64,000 nt of DNA from Liolophura sinensis (lineage: Eukaryota; Mollusca; Polyplacophora; Chitonida; Chitonidae). Every line of letters starts with the position of its first letter. Within the stretch, counting starts at the first letter, position 1. Shown piece by piece: positions 23,753-36,667 of the stretch. The position numbers were made by a program, and so were the translations under genes. A model generated the notes under the pieces. That model ran no database searches and was not told the origin of the DNA. It was given only the letters and a program-made list of their open reading frames with translations. The stretch is taken from NCBI RefSeq assembly GCF_032854445.1, contig NC_088304.1:20101704-20165703 (forward strand), in the 5' to 3' direction.

Positions 23753-25350
23753 CATTTTAGTTGACGGCTGTGTACGAATTGAGGCCTAGATTCCAGCAAA
23801 CTTAATGAGGAGCCGTTAAGGCAGCTCTTGCAGAGCTATGAGAAAGGTGAAAGGGGAGCTTCAGTATCGTGCACTCTCTCTCATTAGATTAACTGTACTC
23901 GGCTGTTTTCTGTATATCAGAGACGTTTATATCAGTAGACGTATATGTGGTTAATTGTCTATTTGCAGTGTGTAAGAAAACATTTAATTTTTTCGCGTTT
24001 GTGCCTATTTATAATGTTTTATAAAACAGTTTATGTATTTATTACCAGAAGTACTTTTATCAGTAAACGTATATGTGCTTTCTGCCTATGTATTTGTAAT
24101 GTGTCACAGATGTACCTTAAGATGCAAATGTTTTGACAAAATGTAAGAACGTGCTTTCGTCAGTAACCGTTTGAGGTGCCAGCTAGCCACTTGTTATGAG
24201 AAGCGTTAAAGTCACTGTCTGCGGTCCTAAAGCGGTCACGGCTGAGCGATTGGCGGTCGACCTTAGCAAATTAGCGTCAAAACACGACGGAATACAAACC
24301 AGCTGGTTTTTATAGTTGTAAGGGTTATTGTCTTCCGCGGTCGAGCATTTGTGTGTCGTAAAGAAGCAGGAAGGGATGTTATTGGTGCAACGTTTTGGAA
24401 CAAACCTTCCTCACCTGACCATCAGCTAAGACTTCGTGCGAATCCACGGCGTCAATCAACTAAACCCAGTCACCGTTAAGTGGATAAGCCCATGTCTGGG
24501 CCAATTACAAAGCTAATCTCGGAGAACGCTCCGAAGATTTTTCTTCAAGAGCTTTTAGCTCCTCATAGATCTCACTAGTGGACCTTTTCTATTCCGTTCT
24601 GATTACTGCTTTTGTACGTGGAGCGGACACCTCCCGAAGGCTTCACGACCAAAGGGTTGTTGCTGAAGTGACATAACAGCAAATACAGACCGACACAACT
24701 TCCCAGCTAAACAATCTCTCTGACAGACAGTGAAGAGAGTTGCTGTTGATTTAAATCTCGATAAAAAAAAATTCAACCCACAAGGGTAAAGACCCAGAGC
24801 TTTTATCGGCTCAATTTACCCGTGGCGCTGATGATTTCGTCAATACTGGACCATGCCAGTAAATCAGTCCGGACAGCTCAGCAGTAGATAAATAAACCAT
24901 TGTGTTTATATGCGCTCACGTCTGAAGATGAATATATAAGTACTCAGCTAACTGTGAAATCCCCGTATTCCTTAGCTGGCATGTGTGACTCAATCAATAA
25001 ATATGTCCCATTCAACACTCATCCAGTCATTCAATCTATCAATCAACAAATCAATGAAATTATCAATTGAAATAAAAGCCATCAATCAGAGATTCAATTA
25101 AGGATTTAAATAATGAAATAATCATTCTCAAGTATTATCCTGATTTCTGTTTTAAAGGTAGTCAAATTACAAGGTTCGGATATAAGAGTAACATATAGTC
25201 CACTAGTCTGTAACGTTTTAGTGTACACTTTTAACAGGATATGTTGATGCTTGAGTGTACATGGAAAGGTTGCAAACTAATAAATCAGAAGATGTTATCC
25301 ATAGATATGCCGAATCTTGTAATGTTAGTCTGTGAAATTCTAAATACCCT

Positions 25351-25652
25351 GGACAGATTCCGTGGCCTAAAGGTTAGAACGTCAGCCTCAAAGTCTGGAG
25401 ACCAGGGATAAAACCCTGGTCGAGTCATACCAAAGACGTTGAAAATGGTCTTTGCTGCTGCCTCCCTTGGCGCTCAGCACTGAGAAGTTAAAGCAAGGTA
25501 ACGGGACTGGCTGGCCCGGTGTCAGTATAACTGGGTGGGGAGTCCTGTCTGGGGTCTTTGGCTTGATACTTCAGTCGTTGCATGGAATCGCTCTTCCAGA
25601 AGAAAACACTCTATATGCAATGTATATAGACTAATGGCTGCTCATCAAACTC
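25351..25652 (+). mobile_element. SINE family 2, 3'-shortened, monomer copy 3
   Basis: Same truncated element; differs by single substitutions (GAAGTTAAAGCAAGG). Confidence 0.82.
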
Positions 25653-28387
25653 TTGAAAAATTTAATGTCAATCGGTTATTATGTCAGTCATTTGAGTCAT
25701 GGATGTGTAAAAGTGATTAAACGTCTTTTTGATTAATCCATACTGGGAAAACTGCCACTGTACACACGTCCGTCATTCAGGCATGCTCGTTTATTATCTT
25801 TTTGAAGGCTATTCTATCATTTCAAGCTAATCCAGTGCCATGAAAAACTGAGGGGATCACGTAGATCCGGGCACGTCAAATCTATTTAATTAGACCTCAA
25901 AACATTTCCGCCTACCGAGAGCATCTGGAGAAACTAAGATAAACAATATAAGTCGGTTAATGTCTAGATAATCAAAAGCCTCTTGATCAAAAGCTTTTGT
26001 GGGATACAGATAAAAGCACCACATTATTTTTACCGTTAAGCTTAAAGGCATTTTTCAAACGACAGAATGTAGAACAATTTGCAAAAACAACATTGTGAAG
26101 GGCTATTATGGCTGAGTTAGTTTCAGTATTAAACACCGTTTGTTTTACCTCATTTGTCTACTTCTGTAAATTGTCAGGATGTAGACTTGGTAACCTCTAG
26201 ACCTACTAAGTTAAGGTGTCATCAAAATCACAAAGAGCTGGATTCGAACAGGCGGCCATATTGATCAAGGCTTGATAGGCTTGCTTCCTTTGTGTTGAAC
26301 ACACTGGATTTCTACTTGCACTTTTCTTGTTACGTATTGCACCAATCCTGACAAGCTACATGTGCCTACGTTTGTGAAGGTTTCTAATCTGCAGGAGACC
26401 ATGCTACTGTAGAGTCTGCATAACCTGTGTGTATGTCAAGCGGTTTTCCCGATGTTGTTCACAAACGTAATGATTACACCCTGATGCACGGGTCATGCTG
26501 ACTGAGGAATCCCCTCTACGAGTTCTCTACGCGGCTGTTGTTGGATAAACCTAGACCCGGGGACACACTTGTCGGAATTTTTTTGCTCGCACGGGCCTAT
26601 TGTGTGAATTTCTAAAAATACGTCTTGTTTGTCCTCGCCGACGATGGCGTATTCCACATGCGGTCTTGTTCGCCCCGAAATTCGCTGGTATGAAACGTTT
26701 GGGATATTGGTGAAGAAATCCGCCAGCAGTTTCACTCGGTTCGCCTTGTGTCCACTCCAGTGAATTTTGGCGGCCCAGTTGATAGAGCTGACCATTCAAA
26801 GAACAGGGAAATGGTGTTGACCTGTGACATTTTGTTTGCATCACATTGGTTACTTCGTCACATGACATAACGTACTGACTTCAACGGAAAAATCCGTCTA
26901 GTGTGTCTGCCTAGTGCGAATGTCGTCAGTGTATTTCGCGGCCGATTAGGATCGCCCCTGGAAGCGAAAAAAATGCGCCTAGTATGTCCCCAGCTTAAGG
27001 TGCACAGGATCCAAGGTGACAATCCAATTAGTGTTCGACTCGAATCTTGATGGTATCGGCTCCCCACGGAGAGACATAGAATTGGTGCTCTCTTTATAAC
27101 CAGCACATCAAGAATTGGCGGTCGGCTAATCATACGACTCTCGTGAAATGGCAATAGCTCCCAGCCCGTGATCAACCTGAAATAAAAGGTAATGTCAAGG
27201 TGTTTTGTCTGAGGCTTTGTTCAGAATCGTTCTGATAGAGGAATTCCGCGGAGTGATGTATACAAGCAGTCTGTAGACGGACGGTCGGGCGATGCGACGA
27301 GCTGAACGTTAACCCTGTCTGATGCTATAATGATGATCTGTCAACTCGATAACATCAGCGGAAGAGAGAGAGGGCTGATCAGGACCGGAAGACCACAAGT
27401 CCAGGCCCCGTTTGGTAAATCTAGCCACTATTGACTCTTTGCAGCCAGGCATCATGGTCAGAGTTGCCTGCCTGAGTTAGTCGCTGGTTAAACAGCGGTT
27501 GACTTGGGCGATGATGAGTCACATATAAACTTTTAACGTCTACTAAACCGTCATTGAGCGGTAAGGCCTGATTTGTTATTCAAAAGACAACACGCGCAAT
27601 TGATAGTCGCCAGACATATTGAGTCCCATGAAAAAAACGATAAGCACCACTCCCTTGTTTCTTTGTTCGTGTAAACTCACGCAAAAGTAATTACGTACAT
27701 CCGTTTAAAGACATCCGACTTTTTGCTAGGATGTAGAATATCACTTACCTCTCACACGACGATTCGCTTATGTTTTTTTCTACCCTGTCTTAATCTGAAA
27801 GTTCCCCACTCCTACATATACGTGGGTACTCGTATACTCCATATTCCTACACCTACTGAAGGCTTTCACGACGGAAAGGTTTTTGCTGGAGTAACATAAC
27901 AGAAAATACGGACGGACACAACCTCCCAGCTAAACAATCTCTCTGACAGACAGCGAAGAGAGTTGAATTGGATTGGCACGTTGTATATATGAACAGTTGC
28001 ACTCAAAGCGCAACTGAGATACTTGTTTTTACTACAAACTTATAAACTAGCATGGTAAAAGATTTAGTGACTGATTTCATGCATTCGCCGTGAACATTCC
28101 ATGCGTCTTTCTGACATGAATGAAAAAAAAATCCCGGGAATTCGTTATATTTTCGTACCTTATTTACTTTCTCTTTTCTTTGGTAGTTTGTGTTGAATGT
28201 TGTTTTGAGAAGTGGCCTGATCAGTAATCGTGTATCGGTATCCTGCACTTTGTCATCAGACTACCTGTACGAGGCTGTTTTCTATATCACAGACATACTT
28301 ATGTCAGTAGACGTATATGTGAATACTATCTGTCTATTAACAGTGTGTACAAAAACACTTAATTTTATCGTGACTGTGCCTCTTTTT

Positions 28388-28560
28388 AATGGTTTAGATA
28401 ACAGTTTATGTATTATCAGCAGTACTTTTATCAGCAGACGTATATATGCGTACTGCCTGTCTATTTGTAATGTTTTAGATAACAGTTTACGTATTATCAG
28501 CAGTACTTTAATCAGTAGAGGTATATATGCGTACTGCCTGTCTATTTGTAATGTTTTAGA
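28388..28560 (+). repeat. 81-bp tandem duplication inside segment B (copies 3 and 4)
   Basis: Two units at a spacing of 81 bp, each with TTTAGATAACAGTTTA, TATTATCAGCAGTACTTT and ATATATGCGTACTGCCTGTC. Copy 4 has the same pair (about 39,390-39,565). Copies 1 and 2 have only one unit (about 6,608-6,690 and 17,459-17,541), which fits a deletion between the CTGTCTATT words. Confidence 0.85.
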
Positions 28561-31500
28561 AAATATCTTTTGTATTACAGAACCTTAAGACATATATGTG
28601 GATTTTACTTTATTATGGGCAATGTGAGTTTCTGCTGATGTGTTGATAGCTAAGAACGTGCTTTGGTCAGTGGCCGTTTCAGGTGCCAGCTTGACACTTG
28701 TTATGACAAGCGGTACCATCACTGTCTGCGGTCCTAAAGCGGTCGCGGCTGAGCGATCGGCGGTAGACCTAAGCTGATTAGCGCCAAAACACGGCGGAAT
28801 ACAAATCAGCTGTTTTTAATGGAGTTGTAGGGGTTATTGTCTTCCCCGGTCGGGCATTTGGGTGTCGTAAAGGAGCAGGAAGGGATGTTATTGGTGCGAC
28901 ATTTCGGAACAAGACTTCCTCACTTAACCATCAGCTAAGACTGCGTGCCAATCCACAGCGTCAGTCAACTAAACCCAGTCACCTTTAAGTGGATAAGCCC
29001 TTGTCTTGGCCAATTACAAAGCTAATCTCGAAGAACGCTCCGTAGAGTTTTTTTCAAGAGCGTTTGGCTCCTCACAGACTTAGCTAGTCGGCCTTCTATA
29101 TTCCGTTCTGATTACTACTTTTGTACGTGGAGGTGACACCTCCCGAAGGCTTCACGACCAAAGGGTTGTTGCTGAATGGACATAACAGCAAATACAGACC
29201 GGCACTACCTCCCAGCTAAACAATCTCTCTGACAGACAGCGAAGAGAGTTGCTGTTTGAAACTCGATAAAAAATTCAGCCCGAAAATTCAAAGGTAAAGG
29301 CCAAGAGCTTTTATCTCGGCTCAGTTTACCGGTGGCGTTGATGATTTCGTCAATACTGGACCCCACCAATAAATCAGTCCGGACAGCTCAGCAGTAGATA
29401 AATAAACCATTGTGCTTGTCTGTTTCAAAGGTAGTCAAATTACAAGGTTCGGATATAAGAATGCCATCTAGTCCACAACATTTCGCTGTACACTTTTAAT
29501 ACCCTCGTGAAAGTTAATGTCCATCGGTTATCCTGTCAGTCATTGGAGTCATAGATGTGTAAAAACATCTTTTTGATTGACGCATACTTGAAAAAATTTC
29601 CACCCTACACACGTCCGTCAACCAGGCGTGCTCGTTTTCCCACGTATGTTTCTTTTCTTTTTGAGCGCTCTTTTGTTATTTCAGACTATTCCAATTCCAT
29701 CAAAAACTCCGGGGAACACGAAGATCCGCGCTCATAAAATCTATTTAATTAGACCTCAAAGCATTTCTGCCTATCGAGAGCTTCTGGAGAAACTAAGACA
29801 AAACAATATAAGACGCTTTATGTCGACATAACCAAAAGTTTCCAGACCAAAAGCTTGTATTAGATACAGATAAAAGCACCACATCATTTATATCTTAAAC
29901 CTAAAGGAATTTTTTTAACAACAGAATGTAGGACAATTTTGAGAAAACAACCCTGTGAAGCATTATTATGGCTGACTTACTTTAAATGTCAAACAGCCTC
30001 CTGCATTCAAAACTCTTATGTGTCGTATAAGTTAAAATGATTATTTTGTGTTAATTTAAAAAAAATGTTGTATTTGACATCTGATAACACACACCATAAG
30101 ACATCACAACAAGTGGTTTTTGGTCACACATACGAAAAGACGACTTTATAATTGGCTTTTTGCTTCATCCAGAAGGTAGGACACTGTTAAAATTGGTTTC
30201 TGACAACAAATACAAGACATTACAGCATTTAGTTTTTGGTCACAAGCACGGTAAGGCAATTTTATATTCTGTACTCAAGACTCAATACACAAAAAGAATC
30301 AAATCCGGTTACTTTTATGGCCATACATTTCCGACAAGACAGTGGTATTAGTTGCTATATGACCGGATAAAACAATGCTATTGTTAGTAACTTACTATAC
30401 TGCGTTGGAATAGGTGCCTAGTAGGGTGTGTGTAATAAGATGTTTTATGGTGCTTTGTGACCTCACTGATAATGTAATATAAATCTCTGTTACAATTTGC
30501 ATCTGGTTTCTCGTATCTAATAAAGCTGATAAACATTTACTATAGCCAGTTTTATACTGATTGTTGATGACAAAGTTTGCTTTTGGCATCAACCAGGCAT
30601 CTACTACCTAAGGGAAATGAAACGTCATCAGTCTCCAACGGAGCGAAATGTAATACAAACTTCAGAGGCGAGCCTAGTATGAGTTGGGTTGGTTCGAATG
30701 GCACATCAACTCGTTTTTTTTTTGATCTACTTGCAGAGCGTATATAAAGTCGATGTGACGGGCTGCAAGTTGTCATTATATACGCTCGCCGTTTTCGGAT
30801 GTGCAAATTCCGGGCATTTTATACCTCCAAGATATATAATATATACTGTTGAAAAAGATAAGATAACGATGTTTTCTTAAAATTTGTTTTTCAATATCCG
30901 AGTAATTGTTGTTTATAATCGCGCACACTTTCGCTCCAATCTTTACTTTTGGCGATAAATTTATCTAGGACAGGGTAGTTGGACCCCTTTTTAAACTTTT
31001 AACCTTCTATTGAGCAATGTTTACCCATAACTGGCTCAAAAGGCGGGCGTTTAAAAAACTCTCCGACTGAACCCACAAAATTATTTAAAAATAAAAATGA
31101 CAACAACAGAGTAGCTGTCAAGTTCGTGAAGGCAAAGTGCTCCGAGTAAACGCGGAACAAAAAATCTAGGTTGCTAGGATGGTCCATGGTGAAAGGAATG
31201 CTGATGTGATATGCCCGTATTAAGAGTGAGCAACGGAGGCAAGCTTTGTAAGCAGAGAAATGCCTTTGGTGCCAAAATTTGGATTGCATAAGGTCAAGTC
31301 AACCTCCGAAACGTGTTTTAATCGTCAACGTTTATCCCGCTGGACTGTATGAATAAATTAACTGAAGCTTGACCAGTCTCCTTTATTCTCTTTTAAATTT
31401 AAATAAAAACACCTATCAGAACTGTTTATATCTAGATGGTTGGCCCGGTTTTCTCCCACCATAATACTGGCCGCCGCCATATAAGTGAAATATTCTTGCA

Positions 31501-31786
31501 CATGGTGCGATCTATCGGACCAATAGGTGGATTGATTGACTGCGACTTTAATACAATGTTCAAGGCATTTTACTTGTCGGTGTGCCGGTTGTTGGTGGGG
31601 GAAACGGGAGTGCCTTGTAGAGAGGATTTGTCTATGTGTAAGACTGCGGTAAAACTATACAGCTTTTTCATGCGAAAAGAAACAAAAACACACCAACAAC
31701 TTTTTATACAATACAACACAGGGATACTGCGACTGAAAACCAAACAAGGCAACAAGGAGAGCAGATTTTGTTAAAACCTTTGGCTT

Positions 31787-32238
31787 CTATGGTCTATTTC
31801 TTTTAGAGAGTCGCGTATTTTCAGCTGCCTGTAAAACCAGTCATACTTGCGACCAAAATTGCCTTTAGTCAGTGGCACGTAACAACATAAGGTCTACATA
31901 TTAATATCGTTGAAGTTCAGATTATTGCGTGGTAAATAAAGTTAGAACACTTTCTCAAATTGATAATGTTAAAGCCCATCAGACCCGTAAGAGCCCATTG
32001 TCTCAAAAACAAGTGGCATGCTGGATATTGGGCGGAGTTAAACATGTTTTGATGGAGGGCGGCAGCAGTTTCCTAAACTGCTATCGGTCTTACTGTAAGC
32101 CCTGTTTTTTTAAAGCTGGGTGCTAACAAATTTTGTTATCAAGAAAAATGTAGTCTATTCGCTGAGGGTGTAGTGTAGGATGTACTGATTTTACAGACAG
32201 CTGAATATAGACGACTCTCTAAAAGAAAAAGACTATAG
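31787..32238. mobile_element. MITE-like element, copy 3
   Basis: Same element, 452 bp, with a few substitutions (TGCCTTTAGTC, ATAAGGTCTAC, ATTAATATCG). Confidence 0.8.
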
Positions 32239-32720
32239 TCAAGTTCGTCAACCTGGAATTCTGTTGCGTCAGAATCTAAGCGCTCAGTCTGATATTCCTA
32301 AATACAATACTCGTAGTGAGTATTTGGGCGTTCCAATTCGGTAATCGTACAATTCAATTCTCAAACAACGTAAAACAACCTTTCCCAAAGGAGTATGTTA
32401 GGAAATTTATTTCAATAGTTAATAAAGTTTGTGTAATGTAAGAGAAGAAGGTGTCAGCGGTTTTCAACCATGAAGGATAGACAGTCGATATTCTAGTCAT
32501 GATATCTAATTTAAATTTTTATCCCCTGAATCTATCAATTCTGGTTCTAATATAAATACAGTTATGTCTCAGTCATGCTCTGGAATTGTAACATCGTAGC
32601 GTAAATAATATTTATCTATAACATCGACATTTGTCGTCAAGTGAAAATGTCAAAGTTTATTGTTGTACACAGTTGTACACAGAGCTTCATAAAGACGATA
32701 CTATGGAGACTTGTCAGATT

Positions 32721-33443
32721 TCGTGACCTGTCGGTATATAACCATCGTGACCTGGCGGTGTACAACCATCGTGACCTGGCGGTGCATAACCGATGTATAA
32801 CCATAATGACCTGGCAGTGTATAACCACCGTGACCTGGCGGTGTATAACCATCGAGACCGGGCGGTGTATAACCATCTTGATTTGGAGGTGTATAGCCAA
32901 TGCGACATGACGGTGTATAACCATCGTTACCTGGCGGTGTACAACTATCGTGACCTGGCGGTGTATAACCATCCTGGCTTGACGGTGTATAAGCATCGTG
33001 ATCTGGCGGTGTATAACCATTGTGATCTTGTGGTGTATAACTTATGTGACTTGACGGTGTATAACCATCGTTATCTTGCGGTGTATAACCATCGTTACCT
33101 GGCGTTGTATAACCATCGTGACCGGGCGGTGTATAACCATCGTTACCCGGCGGTGTATAACCATCGTGACTTGATCGTGTATAACCATCGTGACCTGACG
33201 GTATATACTCATCGTGATCTGCCGGTAAAGAAATATCGTGACTTGACGGTGTATAACCATCGTGACCTGGCGGTATATACTCATCGTGATCTAGCGGTAA
33301 ATAAATATCGTGACTTGACGGTGTATAACCATCGTAACCTGGCTGTGTATAACCATCGTGACCTAGCGGTGTATAACCATCGTGACCTGGCGGTGTATAA
33401 CCATTGTGACTTGACGGTGTATAATCATCTCTACCTAACAGTC
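32721..33443 (+). repeat. 24-bp minisatellite, copy 4 array
   Basis: Same length and variant order as the copy 2 and 3 arrays, with a handful of substitutions (for example CTGTCGG in the first unit, TACAACTATCG where copies 2-3 have TAAAACTATCG). That last change joins two frames into a 218-residue open frame (32,793-33,449). This is chance, not evidence of a gene. Confidence 0.97.
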
Positions 33444-34427
33444 TATTAATAGCAGTGTATATAAGTAAGTGCTATTATAACAACTCCAACTGTTACTACA
33501 GACATCGAATTGATCTCACACACTGCCACACTTAGCCTTGCCAAGTAGGGGAAATTACACCGGGCATAAGATTACTTCTCAATCAATCAGCCCTTCCTGT
33601 TCACCTGCGACGAAAAAACTCTGCTGTTTTTTTGATCAATTCATTTGAATGCAATCTACAGCCGCATAAATTTGGGTTAACTCCCAGCTGACCTGAGATA
33701 AACGGTATCTGCAGAGCAATCTAAAGTGCATTCTGGCTTACACGCATTTTGTTCATCAACGCCCGTTTTTGACGACGAAATTCACACTAGTGATTTTTTA
33801 TGAGGTATTTAAAATCCATGTGCATGTAATGTAACAGTTTTGGCATCACTGACATACTTTCATCAAACTGCTGCAGAGTATTGCTTAAGGCAACTGCAGT
33901 ATCACATACGTGTGTTCATCAATAGAAGATGGCCTGTAGCTACAGCTGTGTGCGTGTAATGTGTTGGGAGTCAGATTTCGCCTCACAAATGTACCTTTAT
34001 CATTAACTATTCACCAAGTGGCAACGTAGATGGTTACTGCCCCACATCGTCATAATACCGCATAACTTTGATAAATATGGACGGAATGTCCCGATTCCAT
34101 TACACTCTGCCTCTTATTTCGATAACCCCGGGGTTAGAGACTGCATATTCGCCGTGTTAAATTAGACTGGCACTATGTATATATGAAGAGCAACTTAGAT
34201 ACATTTTTACTATAGACATATAAAGTTGCATGTTACAAGATTTGGTTACTGATTTCATTCAATCGCCGGGAGAATTCGATGCGTCACTGAAAATTGTTGA
34301 CAGCCTGCGTAAATTCGTCTTAATTTCATAGCTTATGTACTTTCTTTGTTTTTTTGGTAGTTTGAGTTGAATCTTGCTTTGAGAAATGGCCTTACGATTA
34401 TTAGCCTGGAATGTTCATTTTGGTTGA

Positions 34428-34767
34428 AGTTGGTAGAGCGTCCGCTTTGGGAGCGGTAAATCCACGGTCAATCCTGGGTCGAGTCGCACTTATGACCTCA
34501 AAAGGGTAAGTTGTGACTTCCTCCCTTGGCGTTCAGCATAAATGGGATAGTACAATGGGATAGTTGACCCGTATCAGTATAATGCCTCGGGCGGGCCGGC
34601 TTACTTGCCTTCGATAAGGCGTCTCAGTGAAGCAGCACGAAATAAAAGAGCAGCGGAAATCCGTCCAGCAACAAGGAAGCACATTACATGCACTCTAAGG
34701 ATTCCTTAAGTCATGGGACCGAAAAATATTAAAAAGTGCGACGTTAAACCCCAAGCGCTTATTCACT
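34428..34767 (+). mobile_element. SINE family 1, monomer copy 4
   Basis: Same insertion site and target-site duplications (34,416-34,427 and 34,768-34,779). A few private substitutions, for example GCGGTAAATCC in the anticodon/T-loop region. Confidence 0.88.
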
Positions 34768-36365
34768 CATTTTAGTTGACGGCTGTGTACGAATTGAGGC
34801 CTAGATTCCAGCAAACTTAATGAGGAGCCGTTAAGGCAGCTCTTGCAGAGCTATGAGAAAGGTGAAAGGGGAGCTTCAGTATCGTGCACTCTCTCTCATT
34901 AGATTAACTGTACTCGGCTGTTTTCTGTATATCAAAGACGTTTATATCAGTAGACGTATATGTGGTTAATTGTCTATTTGCAGTGTGTAAGAAAACATTT
35001 AATTTTTTCGCGTTTGTGCCTATTTATAATGTTTTATAAAACAGTTTATGTATTTATTACCAGAAGTACTTTTATCAGTAAACGTATATGTGCTTTCTGC
35101 CTATGTATTTGTAATGTGTCACAGATGTACCTTAAGATGCTAATGTTTTGACAAAATGTAAGAACGTGCTTTCGTCAGTAACCGTTTGAGGTGCCAGCTA
35201 GCCACTTGTTATGAGAAGCGTTATAGTCACTGTCTGCGGTCCTAAAGCGGTCACGGCTGAGCGATTGGCGGTCGACCTTAGCAAATTAGCGCCAAAACAC
35301 GACGGAATACAAACCAGCTGGTTTTTATAGTTGTAAGGGTTATTGTCTTCCGCGGTCGAGCATTTGTGTGTCGTAAAGAAGCAGGAAGGGATGTTATTGG
35401 TGCAACGTTTCGGAACAAGACTTCCTCACCTGACCATCAGCTAAGACTTCGTGCGAATCCACGGCGTCAATCAACTAAACCCAGTCACCGTTAAGTGGAT
35501 AAGCCCATGTCTGGGCCAATTACAAAGCTAATCTCGGAGAACGCTCCGAAGATTTTTCTTCAAGAGCTTTTAGCTCCTCATAGATCTCACTAGTGGACTT
35601 TTTCTATTCCGTTCTGATTACTGCTTTTGTACGTGGAGCGGACACCTCCCGAAGGCTTCACGACCAAAGGGTTGTTGCTGAAGTGACATAACAGCAAATA
35701 CAGACCGACACAACTTCCCAGCTAAACAATCTCTCTGACAGACAGTGAAGAGAGTTGCTGTTGATTTAAATCTCGATAAAAAAAAATTCAACCCACTAGG
35801 GTAAAGACCCAGAGCTTTTATCGGCTCAATTTACCGGTGGCGCTGATGATTTCGTCAATACTGGACCATGCCAGTAAATCAGTCCGGACAGCTCAGCAGT
35901 AGATAAATAAACCATTGTGTTTATATGCGCTCACGTCTGAAGATGAATATATAAGTACTCAGCTAACTGTGAAATCCCCGTATTCCTTAGCTGGCATGTG
36001 TGACTCAATCAATAAATATGTCCCATTCAACACTCATCCAGTCATTCAATCTATCAATCAACAAATCAATGAAATTATCAATTGAAATAAAAGCCATCAA
36101 TCAGAGATTCAATTAAGGATTTAAATAATGAAATAATCATTCTCAAGTATTATCCTGATTTCTGTTTTAAAGGTAGTCAAATTACAAGGTTCGGATATAA
36201 GAGTAACATATAGTCCACTAGTCTGTAACGTTTTAGTGTACACTTTTAACAGGATATGTTGATGCTTGAGTGTACATGGAAAGGTTGCAAACTAATAAAT
36301 CAGAAGATGTTATCCATAGATATGCCGAATCTTGTAATGTTAGTCTGTGAAATTCTAAATACCCT

Positions 36366-36667
36366 GGACAGATTCCGTGGCCTAAAGGTTAGAACGTCAG
36401 CCTCAAAGTCTGGAGACCAGGGATAAAACCCTGGTCGAGTCATACCAAAGACGTTGAAAATGGTCTTTGCTGCTGCCTCCCTTGGCGCTCAGCACTGAGA
36501 AGTTAGAGCAAGGTAACGGGACTGGCTGGCCCGGTGTCAGTATAACTGGGTGGGGAGTCCTGTCTGGGGTCTTTGGCTTGATACTTCAGTCTTTGCATGG
36601 AATCGCTCTTCCAGAAGAAAACACTCTATGTGCAATGTATATAGACTAATGGTTGCTCATCAAACAC
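36366..36667 (+). mobile_element. SINE family 2, 3'-shortened, monomer copy 4
   Basis: Same truncated element with a few private changes (CAGTCTTTGCATGG, CTATGTGCAATG). Confidence 0.82.

Larger units (their letters stand above)
21706..32720 (+). repeat. Macrosatellite monomer, copy 3 (11,015 bp)
   Basis: Complete monomer, 164 bp longer than copies 1 and 2. Most of the excess is a 127-bp stretch in segment B (about 28,338-28,465) and a short stretch near 26,139-26,165, both missing from copies 1 and 2. From 23,639 it carries substitutions shared with copy 4, for example a GCTAGCC variant near 24,183 where copies 1 and 2 read GCTTGAC. From the MITE-like element through the following minisatellite it is again nearly identical to copies 1/2. 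Confidence 0.95.
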
